A stretch of DNA of 64,000 nt from CAWDXG01 sp963822115 (GCA_963822115.1 CAWGGM010000008.1:434001-498000), one strand, 5' to 3'; counted from the stretch's first letter, positions 1-9,678 are shown. Numbers and translations are program-made. The notes: generated by a model from the letters alone, not told the origin.

Positions 1-1675
1 CTCGGGCGGCCAGCAGGGACTCGGCGACCGAGAGCTGGGTACCACCGGCGAATGCCGCCAACAGCGACTTCTCGTCGATGTCCGCGGGTGCGCCTTCTTC
101 CTCGGCGGCAACCCAGGGCGCGCTGCCGCGCCCGGAATCACCTGGGCTCCTCTTGTCGAGTGGCTCGCGTGGCGTCAGGTTGCCCGGGTTCATGACGCGT
201 GCCGGATCGCAGGCGCGCATGATGCGCCGGATCACATCGACGCCGAGACCGAGCTCCTCACCGAGTCGCGGCGCCTTGCTGCGTCCGACGCCATGATGGT
301 GGCTGAGCGTGCCCCCGGCGGCGATCGCGGCGCCGAGTGCATCACGCCAGGCGCGCTCGTAGATGCGGGCGGCCTCGGCGTCGTCGCGCCCGACGCCGGA
401 GAACGTGAAGTAGATGCTGCAGCCGTCGGGATAGGCGTGGCTCAGATGCGCCATCACCAGGACGTGCTTTCCCAGCGCGCGCCGCACGTCGTCGTAGAGC
501 TGCGCGAGGCACGACCAGGGAGCGGCGACCTCCATCGTGTCGCTGAACGCGCCCATCCGGAACACCGGCGATTGCCGGTAGCTCACGCTGTATCGATGCT
601 GGAACCATGTGCGCGCGGGCCCCTCGCCCAGTGTCACCGCGCCGAGGCGCCGGCAGATGGCTGCCGCGCGTTCGTTGTCGGCATGCGCCTCTTCGTCGGT
701 CCCCTCGAAGATCAGCACGAGCGTGGAGCCGCCGAGCAGATTGCCCTCGGCTGCCTCGATCGCGGCATTGAGCGCAGCAGGAACGCGCAAGGCGGAGCGC
801 ATGACGAGACCCAGCGCGCGCGAGCCGCCGCGGCTCCGTCGCCGTGAACCGCCACCGCGCCCCTTGACCGAGCCCTGACGCATCAACGCCGAGTCGATCG
901 GGTCGTAGAGTCGGGCCACAGCGGGCCTCAGGCCGCTCTGGAACAGCTCGCGCATCGCGTCCCAGCCCGCGACGATGTCCTTGAACGAGAAGGCGGCGTA
1001 CGCGCGCGCGGTGGGCACCCGGTGTAGCCTGAGCCTGGCGCGCGTGATGACCCCGAGCGTGCCCTCGCTGCCGATCATCAGCGGCACAAGGTCGGGTCCC
1101 GAGCGTCGTCGCCGGAGCTCGACAACCTCGCCGTCGCCCAGCACGCACTCGAGCGAGACGACCATGTCCTCGATCTTGCCGTACAGGCCCGAGCACTGGC
1201 CTGCACCGCGCGCCGCCACCCAGCCACCGACCGTCGAACACAGGATGCTCGATGGAAAGTGCCCGATGGTGTAGCCCTCGCGCTGGATTTCCTCTTCCAA
1301 CGTGATCCCCATGGCACCCGGCCCGACATCGATCAGCGGCGCGTCGGCGTCGATGCGGTAGTCGCACATGCGCTTGAGATCGACCACGATGGCGCGCGGT
1401 TCCGGCTCCACGCCGCCGCACACACCGCTGCCCGCACCGAATGGGACAAGCGGCGCCCCTTCGTCCCGGGCGAAGCGCACCAGCGCGCGCACATCGTCCA
1501 CGCTCTCGGGCCAGACGATCAGGGCAGGACGATGCTCGGCGGGACGGCCGGCTCGCACGTCGATGAGCCGGCGCGGCCACAGGTCACGTGAGTAGGCGAC
1601 CTGGTCCGGCGGATCGGCGCTTATCCGGAGCCCGGGCAGCGCCCGGGCGAGACTCGTCGCGAGATCCCCACTCAC
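1..1675 (-). CDS. FAD-linked oxidase, alkyl-DHAP synthase-like (3' end off window)
   Basis: The minus strand reads open from a GTG at 1675 (GAGG about 8 nt upstream) to the left edge, 558 codons with no stop. Residues 78-88 (PFGAGSGVCGG) are the FAD pyrophosphate loop of the PCMH/FAD_binding_4 fold, and IGSEGTLGVIT at 201-211 is a second typical loop. The C-terminal oxidase domain carries a triple-His loop (HHHGVGRSK, 459-467) and ends in DPARVMNPGNL (490-500). The HHH loop and the SHAYPDG segment (412-418) are like alkyldihydroxyacetonephosphate synthase, which makes the ether bond of ether lipids, more than like glycolate or lactate oxidases. A linker of about 35 residues follows and then new ordered sequence (DEKSLLAAFAGGTQLS) that runs off the window, so the protein is longer than a simple ADPS and may be fused to another domain. 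Family is clear; substrate is inferred. Confidence 0.82.
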   Translation of the reverse strand, partial: MSGDLATSLARALPGLRISADPPDQVAYSRDLWPRRLIDVRAGRPAEHRPALIVWPESVDDVRALVRFARDEGAPLVPFGAGSGVCGGVEPEPRAIVVDLKRMCDYRIDADAPLIDVGPGAMGITLEEEIQREGYTIGHFPSSILCSTVGGWVAARGAGQCSGLYGKIEDMVVSLECVLGDGEVVELRRRRSGPDLVPLMIGSEGTLGVITRARLRLHRVPTARAYAAFSFKDIVAGWDAMRELFQSGLRPAVARLYDPIDSALMRQGSVKGRGGGSRRRSRGGSRALGLVMRSALRVPAALNAAIEAAEGNLLGGSTLVLIFEGTDEEAHADNERAAAICRRLGAVTLGEGPARTWFQHRYSVSYRQSPVFRMGAFSDTMEVAAPWSCLAQLYDDVRRALGKHVLVMAHLSHAYPDGCSIYFTFSGVGRDDAEAARIYERAWRDALGAAIAAGGTLSHHHGVGRSKAPRLGEELGLGVDVIRRIMRACDPARVMNPGNLTPREPLDKRSPGDSGRGSAPWVAAEEEGAPADIDEKSLLAAFAGGTQLSVAESLLAAR

Positions 1676-1934
1676 GGCCGATACCTCGAACAGTCCACGC
1701 TCCCCTTGTACCGAACACGGCGCGGGACGTATACGTGGTGCTGCTGTGCAGCTACGTCACTGGTCACGATTTCGCTACAGCTCACGGAGCCAGGCTTCGG
1801 GTTGCCGCGTTCGGGGTTGGGGGCCCGAACGTCCACAAGACAAGCATCAGAACGGACTTCTCCGGCGGGAGGCAGCCAGGGCGGTGCAGCCGTCGGCGCT
1901 CCGGGTTGGAGCGGCTCGGTCGAAGCACCAGGCG

Positions 1935-2372
1935 GTGTGCAGTGGAATTGCGCTCGGTGATCGACAACGCCCTTCTCGCACCGCCTATCGGTCCCTCGGC
2001 TTCCTCCGGCTGCTCGCGGCGCTCGCGCTTGGCTCGCTGGTGTGCTCGTGCGGCGGCGCGACGCCCGCGGCGCACGCCCCCACGCAGCACACCGACCAAG
2101 CCGGGAACGAGACTTCGTCCGCGGACACCGACACCGCTCCGGAAGCTCCCCAGGCGCCGAGCTGCGACGACGGTACGTGTTTCTCGTGCGGCGACGGGAT
2201 CTGCCCGAACGGGTTCTATTGCGACCGTAAAGCCCCGGGCGGACCGGCGTGCAGTTGGCTGCCCGCCTGCGCCAAGCAGGCGAGCTGCAGCTGCGTGCAG
2301 CACGTCCTCGGCTCCAGCTGCAGCTGCGACAGCGAAAACGGCGGCATCTACGTGGACTGCGAGAAGCCGTAG
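1935..2372 (+). CDS. small Cys-rich lipoprotein
   Basis: Reading from GTG 1935 gives 145 residues. A positively charged stretch is followed by a hydrophobic segment (about 22-36) and a lipobox-like LVCSC, with the acylated Cys probably at 39. A Thr/Ala/Pro/Asp linker leads into a Cys-dense tail (about 14 Cys in 65 residues, e.g. CFSCGDGICPNGFYC), which suggests a disulfide-rich, exported domain. The start is uncertain: the frame is open well upstream and no strong ribosome site is visible, so a nearer non-ATG start is possible. No known family recognised. The gene converges on the methyltransferase gene and shares a palindrome with it at the stop codons. Confidence 0.6.
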   Translation: MCSGIALGDRQRPSRTAYRSLGFLRLLAALALGSLVCSCGGATPAAHAPTQHTDQAGNETSSADTDTAPEAPQAPSCDDGTCFSCGDGICPNGFYCDRKAPGGPACSWLPACAKQASCSCVQHVLGSSCSCDSENGGIYVDCEKP

Positions 2373-2394
2373 GCCCTGTCGGGCTACGGCTTCT
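2362..2394. terminator. palindromic bidirectional terminator over both stop codons
   Basis: The arms AGAAGCCGTA-(G)-GCCC and GGGC-TACGGCTTCT pair over 14 bp with one bulged G and a TGTC loop. The TAG of the plus-strand lipoprotein (2370-2372) and the TAG of the minus-strand methyltransferase (2384-2386) both lie in the stem. No T-run follows on either strand, so this is either a hairpin-only or a Rho-assisted terminator. Confidence 0.6.
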
Positions 2395-4282
2395 GCGCCA
2401 GCACGATGATGCGCGGGGAATTCGTACCGAAGAACACGCCCGGGGTCGCCAGGTGCCCGCTCGCCTCCGTCACGCGGAAGCCGACGTCGTGCAGCAGCTT
2501 GCCGAGCTCGTGCAACGCATATAGCCGCACCGAGTAGTTGCTTTCACGCGTGCGGCCGTCGTCGAGGATCATCGTGCGCTTCACGCGGAGCCGACTGGTG
2601 ATGAAGTCGACGCTCATGTCGTCCATGCACACGCAGGAATCGCCCTCGTACCAGACCTGGCTGGGCTGATCCATCGCGACAAAGTCGCGGTTTGCGACAT
2701 CGAGCAGGAACATGCCGCCCGGCCTCAGCGCACGAAACACGCGCTGTGCGACGGCCAGGTTCTTCTCTTCCTCGAAGTAGCCGAACGTGGTGTTCCAGCA
2801 GTAGATGCCGTCGAACATCTCCTCGAAGGCCATCTCCCGCATGTCACCCTGCAGGAAATTGAGCTTCTGTCCGCGCTCCTGCGCGACATCGGCCGCCAGA
2901 GCCAGCTGGAAGAGCGAGAGATCGTAGCCCACGACACCGTAGCCACGGCTCGCCAGTTCGACAGCGTGGTAGCCGGCACCGCAGCCGAGGTCGAGCACGA
3001 CGCCACCGGGCGCTACGCCCAGCGACTCCTCGATGAAGTTCGCCTCGCGGCTGATCTGCTCGTCCGTGTCGCGCGTGGTCGCACGGACGAAGTCCTCGCC
3101 GAATACCTCTTCCCACCACGGTCGCCGCTGGGGTTTCCTTTCGGAAACCTCGGCGGAGGAGGGCGGCGGCTTTTCTTTCCGGGCGCGCGCGGCCTGACGC
3201 GCCGACTCGGAGGGCGGCGGTGGAGGCGCGCCGCGGCGCTGCGGAGGAGGCGGGGGCTTGGCGGGCACCGCCTCGGCGTCGGCTACCTCTTCGGGATTCA
3301 GCGAGACGGCGTGTTCGAGGGTGCTGCCTTCTTCCGAGTCGGGTGCGACATCCGCTTCGTCCAGCTCCTCGGCGCCCTGCACCTCCGTTTCGACGTCCAC
3401 GGGCACGTCCACGCCTTCGTCGACGTCCACGGGCACGTCCACGCCCTCATCGCGGATCTCCGGCGGAGCCTCCTTGTCGCCTTCTCCGATGTTGATGATG
3501 CGCATGGCCATCACCGAAGGAGCCGACACCTCGGCCGCCACGCCCTTCACGGGAACCGCGTCGTCCGGAATGGTGATCATGCGGGGTCGCGGGCGCGTGC
3601 CCGAAGTCGGCTCTGCCTCGCTGAAGCCCCCTGGGACAGCCGCGGCACGCGGAGCCTCGGCAGTCGGGGAAGCAGGCTCTGCGCGCTCTGGCGCGGCTGC
3701 CGGACGCGGAGGCTCGGACACCGGACGCGGAGGCTCGGACACCCGGCGCGGAGGCTCCGAAGCCGGACGCGGAGGCTCGGATACCGGACGCGGAGGCTCG
3801 GATACCGGACGCGGAGGCTCGGATACCGGACGCGGTGGTTCGGACACCCGGCGCGGAGGCTCGGAACCCGGACGCGGAGGCTCCGAGGGAGCGGGACGAC
3901 GCGGGGGGGGCGGACGGGAAATCGTCGGATTGACCAGCGTCGGAGCAAAAGACGGCGTCTTCGGTGCTCGCATCGGGCCGAGCGGAGGAGCCTCCTTGGC
4001 CAACTCGGACACTGGCGGCGGAGTCGAACGCGCGATGGGCGTCTGGGGGGAAGTCGGCATGCGCCGTCGCCTCGGTTTCGGCGGTGGCACTGGCTTCTGG
4101 GAGACGGGGGAAGAGGCCGCGACGTCGCTGTCCTCGAGAGGTTCCAGTTCTTCCTGGGGCGCGTCCATACCCAGGCCGACGGCGGGCGGTCGCTCCGAGG
4201 AGATATCGGGGATTTCCGGCGGCGCCTCGTCGTCGAGCACCTCCTTGTTCCCGGTATCCCGATCTTGTTCGTCGCTCGTCAT
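2384..4282 (-). CDS. class I SAM-dependent methyltransferase with long Pro-rich N-terminal region
   Basis: The 632-residue protein has two parts. Residues 1 to about 380 are disordered, rich in Pro/Glu/Arg and include nine tandem SEPPRPx heptads (133-194). The last 250 residues form a Rossmann methyltransferase: motif I reads VLDLGCGAGYH, followed by the acidic end of strand 2 (GYDLS) and a GDMREM segment, then a C-terminal strand order typical of small-molecule methyltransferases. The substrate cannot be told. The ATG at 4282 overlaps the stop of psd (ATGA), so it is coupled to phosphatidylserine decarboxylase and is the last gene of the DUF4175-protease-psd operon; a lipid or envelope substrate is possible but is only inference from context. 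Confidence 0.85.
   Translation of the reverse strand: MTSDEQDRDTGNKEVLDDEAPPEIPDISSERPPAVGLGMDAPQEELEPLEDSDVAASSPVSQKPVPPPKPRRRRMPTSPQTPIARSTPPPVSELAKEAPPLGPMRAPKTPSFAPTLVNPTISRPPPPRRPAPSEPPRPGSEPPRRVSEPPRPVSEPPRPVSEPPRPVSEPPRPASEPPRRVSEPPRPVSEPPRPAAAPERAEPASPTAEAPRAAAVPGGFSEAEPTSGTRPRPRMITIPDDAVPVKGVAAEVSAPSVMAMRIINIGEGDKEAPPEIRDEGVDVPVDVDEGVDVPVDVETEVQGAEELDEADVAPDSEEGSTLEHAVSLNPEEVADAEAVPAKPPPPPQRRGAPPPPPSESARQAARARKEKPPPSSAEVSERKPQRRPWWEEVFGEDFVRATTRDTDEQISREANFIEESLGVAPGGVVLDLGCGAGYHAVELASRGYGVVGYDLSLFQLALAADVAQERGQKLNFLQGDMREMAFEEMFDGIYCWNTTFGYFEEEKNLAVAQRVFRALRPGGMFLLDVANRDFVAMDQPSQVWYEGDSCVCMDDMSVDFITSRLRVKRTMILDDGRTRESNYSVRLYALHELGKLLHDVGFRVTEASGHLATPGVFFGTNSPRIIVLAQKP
3701..3886. 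repeat. 21-bp tandem repeat coding SEPPRPx heptads
   Basis: About nine 21-bp units inside the methyltransferase gene. Read on the minus strand they encode SEPPRPG, SEPPRRV, SEPPRPV (several) and SEPPRPA. Unit length is an exact multiple of three, so changes in copy number keep the frame. It is a protein repeat, not a CRISPR array: there are no unique spacers. Confidence 0.9.
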
Positions 4283-5103
4283 GACGCCTTCGCAAACGAT
4301 TGACCGTACCTTATCGCGCCAAGCTCACGCGAGATCGTGGCACCCGGCTCGCACAGCACGACCGCCGTGGAACCGAGATGGAACACGCCGATCTCGTCCC
4401 CCCGCTCGACTTCCCTGGCGGGCTCGATGACATGCTCGCCAGGCGGAACTGCGGGCGCATCGATGACGCCCACGCTGATCCGTCCGACGATCACCGCTCC
4501 CACCATGACCACCACGACACGGCCGAGATCGGGCGTGTCGATGACGATCGCAACGCGGTTGTTGCGCACGAACAACCGCGGGACATGTCGCTCGCCGATC
4601 GAATTGACCGGAAAGAGGTCCCCTGGAATTCCGCGCACAAGCGTGATCCGCCCTGAAACCGGCGAGTGGACCCTGTGGTAGTCCCTTGGGGATAGATACA
4701 CGACGGCGTACACGCCACCCTGGAAACGGGCTGCGTCCCGCGCGTCACCCACCAGCTCGCCAACGTCGTAGGGACGCCCTTTGACGAATATACGCCCACC
4801 GGAGTCCACCGGCCCACTGGCCTCCAGAGACCCGTCGGCCGGGCTGACCAGCGCAGCCTCGTCGATCGTGCGCGCACCTTCACGCAGCGGCCGGGTGAAG
4901 AACGCGTCGAAGCTCGGATAGGGCGCCCCAGCTGCAGCGGCCTCCTGCATGTCGACGCCGTAGGCGCGAACATACGCGTTCGCGATGGCTCGGGACACAC
5001 TTGGAGGAAGCTCCTGTTCACATAACCTGCCAACGGCGTGGCTGATGCGGACACGCGGCAGCATGCGCAGCACCTGGGCCGCGGTGAAGGTGGCAAGGCT
5101 CAC
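4279..5103 (-). CDS. psd: phosphatidylserine decarboxylase
   Basis: Converts phosphatidylserine to phosphatidylethanolamine at the inner membrane. From the GTG at 5103 the protein has 274 residues, the usual size for the compact bacterial form. The self-processing site LGST is at 243-246; the family cleaves before the Ser (245 here) to make the pyruvoyl group. The catalytic Asp (SPADGS, D90) and His (RDYHRVHSP, 143/146) are present. The frame stays open far upstream of 5103, but that part has no resemblance to the family, and the GTG is the first sensible start. The gene follows the peptidase MA gene by 61 nt and overlaps the methyltransferase start by 4 nt. No pssA is seen in the window. Confidence 0.93.
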   Translation of the reverse strand: MSLATFTAAQVLRMLPRVRISHAVGRLCEQELPPSVSRAIANAYVRAYGVDMQEAAAAGAPYPSFDAFFTRPLREGARTIDEAALVSPADGSLEASGPVDSGGRIFVKGRPYDVGELVGDARDAARFQGGVYAVVYLSPRDYHRVHSPVSGRITLVRGIPGDLFPVNSIGERHVPRLFVRNNRVAIVIDTPDLGRVVVVMVGAVIVGRISVGVIDAPAVPPGEHVIEPAREVERGDEIGVFHLGSTAVVLCEPGATISRELGAIRYGQSFAKAS

Positions 5104-5164
5104 CGGAAGTCTCAAAATTGTCGCGGGGTTGGGCCGCCCATGGTAGGCGCTGGCTGGAGCCGGG

Positions 5165-6734
5165 TCAATTGCGTGGAATCTTGCGGGCCGCCTCGCACAG
5201 CGCCCGCCGTCGGGAGTCCTTCGGCAGCGGCGCCTTGTCGAGCCCGTCAGGACCGCGCGGAGCCGAGACCCCCTCGCAAGCCGCCTCCTCGGACAGAGGG
5301 TCGGCCGACACACCCAGCTCGAATGCGCGTTCTGCCTTCCCAGGCGTGGCCCGCCGCGCGATCCATCCGGCCCTCGATCCCGAACCAGGGGCCATTCAAG
5401 GAACCGATATCGCTCTGGGTGCCCAGAGCATTCCGCGCCTGGTCCGGCTGGCCCGATGCAAGCAGCGCCCGGGCCGCCCTCCAGCGGATCGGCGCCTCTT
5501 TGCCCGCTTCGGCCACCGCGGGCTGGAGCTCCTTGGCCGCGCCGGCACTGTGGCCTCTGGCGAAGAGCAGGTCGCCAAGTCTGACGCGCCGCAGCAGATC
5601 CTTGCCAACGCCATGGTGCAAGCCTTCCGGATGCGGGGTCGGCCTCCGAGCCGATTCCGCCGGCAGCTGGCGGAGGTAGTCCTGCCAGCGAGCGATCCAC
5701 ACCTTCAGCGGCTCGCCCGTCACGCTGCGCATGGCTGCGTCCGCATCGCCATCTCCCATGCCCTTCAGGTCGATCAGCAGCATATGCAGGCCCGGCACGC
5801 CGTTCTGGTCGACCCAATAGCCCATGAAGCTCGTGACCTCGGCAAACGCGATGGACGCGGCTTCGGGCGTCGGCAGCATCGCGATCGACGGACCCAGCTT
5901 GGTAATGCCGACGGAGCGCCCCGCGAGCAGCGCGCTGCGCGCGACCTCGGCAGGATCGGGAGTCCTGTCGAAGGGATGAGGCGGACGCCAGCGGGTCTCC
6001 TCGCGCTTGGCTATGCCTTCCTGCAGCCACAGCGGCGCACGGTCACGCGTCGCGCGCGACAGCGCCAGATGGGTGATCTCGTGGGCGATCGTGTCTTCCC
6101 ACGGGTAGCCGAGCGGCGTCGCGCGCGGCGAGATGATGTTGACGCGGCCCCAGCGCGCCACGGCGACCGTACCTGTGGTCTCCGCTGCCTTGACCGGCAG
6201 ACCGCTCACCGCCGAGAGCGAGAACAGATCACGCACCAGGATGATGCGTAGAGGTCGCGGCATGACAACACCGAGATCGTGCTCGATCTTCGTGCGTGCT
6301 TTCGACGCGACATCGATGATGTACGGCGCGAGCACCTTGTCCGCCGAATCCTGCAGCCTGAGCCAGATGCCGTGCTTCCTGTCCCGGATGAGGACCGAGC
6401 CCGCCACCACTCCAGCGCAGCCGTGCGCCAGCCGCGAAAGCGAACGCGACTCCGGCACATCGGCAAACCCGGGCGCCGACAGGATCGCGGCGGCCGAGTC
6501 GCAGTCCCCGAGATAGACCGCGAGCCTGGCGCGCTGGTACGCATAGGCCGGCGAGTCCACATTGGAGCTCTGCAGGAGCTTTCGAGCACGCGCCACGTCG
6601 AGCTCGGTAATCGCGTCGGCAATGCGCTGGAGACGACTCGGCGGCTCGGGCCTGTGCACGACCGGAACCGGAACGGCCGCCGTGCACAGCATGGCAGCGA
6701 GTGCGGCAAGCAGCAGCACGATCACCCGCTTCAT
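5165..6734 (-). pseudogene. peptidase MA-like gluzincin metalloprotease, interrupted by a +1 frameshift
   Basis: From ATG 6734 the product has a signal peptide (1-20), an alpha-helical N-terminal part and a zinc protease core: HEITH at 218-222 and a downstream Glu in LWLQEGIA (about 239) are the gluzincin ligands of the peptidase MA family. After residue about 460 the frame changes. In the original frame the protein would end at 5247 with an Arg/Gly-rich tail unlike the rest. In the next frame a TPR-like helix (GKAERAFELGVSADP) continues and ends at 5165 with a sensible C-terminus. Removing one base near 5342 joins the two into about 522 residues. The ATG overlaps the DUF4175 stop (ATGA), so it is translationally coupled. 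It is probably a working gene with a sequencing indel, or a recent pseudogene; sequence alone cannot decide. Confidence 0.75.
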
Positions 6735-9580
6735 CGGAGCAGCCCTTCCGCGTAGCGCCTGACGGCAGGCGACAGGCGTCCGCCCTTGTCCTTGCCGAGC
6801 CCCTCCAGGACCCGCCGGCGGAAGTCTTCCGCCTGCTCTGCCTTGCCTTCGGGCGGAACCTCACCGCCGGTGCGCAGGCCGCGGCCTTCGACGCCCTTGC
6901 TCTGGCTCTGATCCTGCTTCGGCGACTTGTCTTCCGGATCCGTCGTCCGACCGCTACTGGCACGCTCGAGCAGCCTCTGCGCCTCGCGTTGCAGCGAGAG
7001 CCCCTTGTCGCCGTTGCCCTGCGAGAGCTCGCGTGCCGCCTCGCGCATGATGCTCTCGGCACGCTGGAGACTGTCGATCGCATTCTGGGGGAACGCGGTC
7101 TCCCCGTTCTTGCCGCGGCCCGCGAGGTTGCCCGCGCGACGCGCGAAGTTGTTTTCCTTGCTTCCCGCGCTGTCCAACCTGGACTTGGCCTTGGCTGCCG
7201 CCTGGCGCTTGAGCTTGGCCAACTGCTTCTCTGCCCAGGCCAGCTGCTCCTTGAGCTGCTTTTCGGACTGGGCAAGGTTGCCGCCAACCCAGTCGCTGGG
7301 CAGCTGACCTTGCTTCGCCTTGCTCTGCGCGTCGTCGAGTGCCGCGACCGCGTCGCGACCGCTCTTCACTGCGTCCTCGAGCGAAAGCCGCTCGAGCGAC
7401 TGGGCCATGGCATCCGCCTGCTCGCGACCCAGTGCGGCGGCCGCTCGCGCGGACCCGGGCTCGGCGCCGGGCAACGGCAGATCCTGCACCGCGCGACGAA
7501 TGGCCTCGGCGTGCTCTTCGGCCTGCTTGCGGAGGGACTCCATATCGACGGAGTGCTCCGCATCGGACAGCGACTGCTGCACGCTGTCGATCGAGCCCGC
7601 GTGCTCCTGTGCGAGTTGCTGGAGCTCGTTCTCCAGCTGGTTGAAGCGATCGTCCGCTTCCGAAGGCTTGCCCGACAGTGAGCGCTGACCGCCCGCGCCC
7701 GACTCGACACCGCCGCGCCCAGCCGTGGAGAACGAGGGCGTCGGACGGCGGAGTCGTTCCGCGAGGTGCTGCGCCGCGAGCTCGGCATGCCTCATGTCGT
7801 CGCGTTTGCGTGCGCGTTCGATACGCCCCAGATCGCCGAGCGCGACGCTGCCGATGTCCTGGCCGAGCGGACCGAGGGTTAGGAGCTGCCGGCTGCCCGA
7901 GCCCAGCGCGACAATGGCGGCATCGAGCCGGCTCACGCCCTGATCGCGCTTCTCGGTGTCGAGCGCCTGGCGCGCACCCCCGGCCGCCTCTTCGGCGACA
8001 TCGCCCAGACGCTTGGACACGGCCGCCGCGTCGCGGGCTGCCACGGAGCGGAGCGCGACGTCGACGGCCAGCAGCACGTCCTCGGTGCGGCGTGTCAGCT
8101 GCTCGCCGGATCGACGCGGGCGCACCAGTACGCGCATCTGGCCGAGCAAGAACGAGCGCAGCCCCGAGAAGACGGTCAGCCCACCGTAGTTTGCATCGAC
8201 GGCGTCGCGCATCTTGTCGGCTGCACGCTTCGCCCGCTTGCGTTCCTCTCCCGCGCGCTTCACGCGCTCCGCCGGCGTGAGCTTGTCCGGCACGTCGAGC
8301 TGCCAGGCCAGAAGATCGACGATCGAGCTCCGCGCGGCGCGGAGTGCAGCGTAGCGGGCTGCTTCGGGCTCACCAACCGCCGGGGGCAGAAGCGTGATGG
8401 GAGCGCTCTTGCCCCACTTGGGTCCGTGCAACGGGTCGTTGTCGCGGGCCTGTACCGTGACAATGACCGGCAGGAACATGCGCCGGAGGAACGGATCGCG
8501 CGGCGTGAGGGCGTAGCCGCCGCTCTCGAACGTGCTGTCCCCGTCGAAGCGACCAAGCACGCGCCGGTCCTCGCGATCGCCCGCGCTGAGGACGAGGTCG
8601 ATCTGCCTGAGGCCGTGATCGTCCGACGCGGTGTAGCGTATCGCCAGTCGCTTGAGCTCGGCGAGCTTCAGCGTCTTCGGCGCGCCGGCCACCTTCACCA
8701 CCGGCGGCTCGTCCGGGGTGGCGCTGATGTCGAGCGACTGGGGCTCGAGGACGAGCACATCGCCGAAACGCGCGGCAACGTGGAGCTTCACACTGCGGTC
8801 GAGCTTCCAGCGAGCCACGACTCCACCCGACCCGTCATCCGAGAAGCGCACCTCGTGCCGCCCGTCGGTGAGAACCAGATGCCGCCCTCGGCGCAGCGGA
8901 ACGCCCCGCACCGTGAGAACGCTGCCTTGAGGCTCTTCGACAGCCAGCTCGGGAAACAGCAGACGCGAGTTCGAGCGCAGATAGCCAGGAGGCCTGGACG
9001 TCACCCGGACGTAGTCGAGCCAGGGCAGCGCCAACGGTGCGCGGCCACCGTGCGCCAGAAGAACGTCGAGACCCTCGATCACCTGGAACGGACCGAGAGC
9101 CACCGACACGATGGCAGCCCCGAGCAGCCCGAGTCCCGCCCATCGCCAGCGCAGGGCACGCCGCTCCGCGCTCTTTTCCACCGCGGCAAGCGGGGCGCGC
9201 GAAAGCAGCCGCTCGTAGTGGAGTCGTGCCAGGTCCGCCGAGCCCGCGCTCGGGTCGATACTCGTGCGCTCCACCAGCGACACGGCGCGGAGCATCCGCT
9301 TTGCCAGGCTGCGATCGGTCGGCATGAGCACACGTCGAACGGTTCGGCGGATGTCCGACCAGTCCCGGCGTTCGCGGAGCCAGCGCGCGACAAGCAGCAT
9401 GATTGCCACGCCCAGCAGCACGACAACGCCCCCCCGCGTCCACAGCGTCCCCAGCCGCGCCAGATGGGCGCCACCGAGAAGCACCGCGAGGAGCAGCAGC
9501 AGAAGCGCCCGACGCGACGCGCCACCAACGCGCTCGCGCCAGACCTCCGCTAGTTTTTCCAGGGCACCGGTGACGGCCAC
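6731..9580 (-). CDS. DUF4175 family membrane protein
   Basis: A 949-residue protein starting at GTG 9580. Two hydrophobic segments near 22-43 and 50-68 and a third near 149-170 anchor it; the following part is a periplasmic beta-rich region and the C-terminal half (from about 420) is long, Gln/Ala/Lys-rich, strongly helical and probably coiled coil. This arrangement matches the DUF4175 family of alpha- and deltaproteobacteria, whose function is unknown. It heads an operon with a secreted metalloprotease, psd and a methyltransferase, which suggests an envelope role. The 98-nt gap to the divergent gene at 9679 should hold promoters for both, but I cannot pick out boxes with confidence. Confidence 0.8.
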   Translation of the reverse strand: MAVTGALEKLAEVWRERVGGASRRALLLLLLAVLLGGAHLARLGTLWTRGGVVVLLGVAIMLLVARWLRERRDWSDIRRTVRRVLMPTDRSLAKRMLRAVSLVERTSIDPSAGSADLARLHYERLLSRAPLAAVEKSAERRALRWRWAGLGLLGAAIVSVALGPFQVIEGLDVLLAHGGRAPLALPWLDYVRVTSRPPGYLRSNSRLLFPELAVEEPQGSVLTVRGVPLRRGRHLVLTDGRHEVRFSDDGSGGVVARWKLDRSVKLHVAARFGDVLVLEPQSLDISATPDEPPVVKVAGAPKTLKLAELKRLAIRYTASDDHGLRQIDLVLSAGDREDRRVLGRFDGDSTFESGGYALTPRDPFLRRMFLPVIVTVQARDNDPLHGPKWGKSAPITLLPPAVGEPEAARYAALRAARSSIVDLLAWQLDVPDKLTPAERVKRAGEERKRAKRAADKMRDAVDANYGGLTVFSGLRSFLLGQMRVLVRPRRSGEQLTRRTEDVLLAVDVALRSVAARDAAAVSKRLGDVAEEAAGGARQALDTEKRDQGVSRLDAAIVALGSGSRQLLTLGPLGQDIGSVALGDLGRIERARKRDDMRHAELAAQHLAERLRRPTPSFSTAGRGGVESGAGGQRSLSGKPSEADDRFNQLENELQQLAQEHAGSIDSVQQSLSDAEHSVDMESLRKQAEEHAEAIRRAVQDLPLPGAEPGSARAAAALGREQADAMAQSLERLSLEDAVKSGRDAVAALDDAQSKAKQGQLPSDWVGGNLAQSEKQLKEQLAWAEKQLAKLKRQAAAKAKSRLDSAGSKENNFARRAGNLAGRGKNGETAFPQNAIDSLQRAESIMREAARELSQGNGDKGLSLQREAQRLLERASSGRTTDPEDKSPKQDQSQSKGVEGRGLRTGGEVPPEGKAEQAEDFRRRVLEGLGKDKGGRLSPAVRRYAEGLLR

Positions 9581-9678
9581 GCGCGAAGTCTAGCGTCGAC
9601 CTGTGCGCTGTTCCACGCGAGTGCGGCCGCTCGCGGCCCACCCGAGCGGTCCGGCGGCCGAAACGCCGCCACGCCGAC

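Noticed and set aside
3701..3886. Possible CRISPR or minisatellite array
   Set aside because: Units are direct repeats without spacers and in frame with a protein.
3258..4430. Gly/Ser-rich reading frame antisense to the methyltransferase gene
   Set aside because: It is the opposite strand of the SEPPRPx repeats and the rest of a real gene; GC-rich DNA keeps several frames open. No ribosome site or family match.
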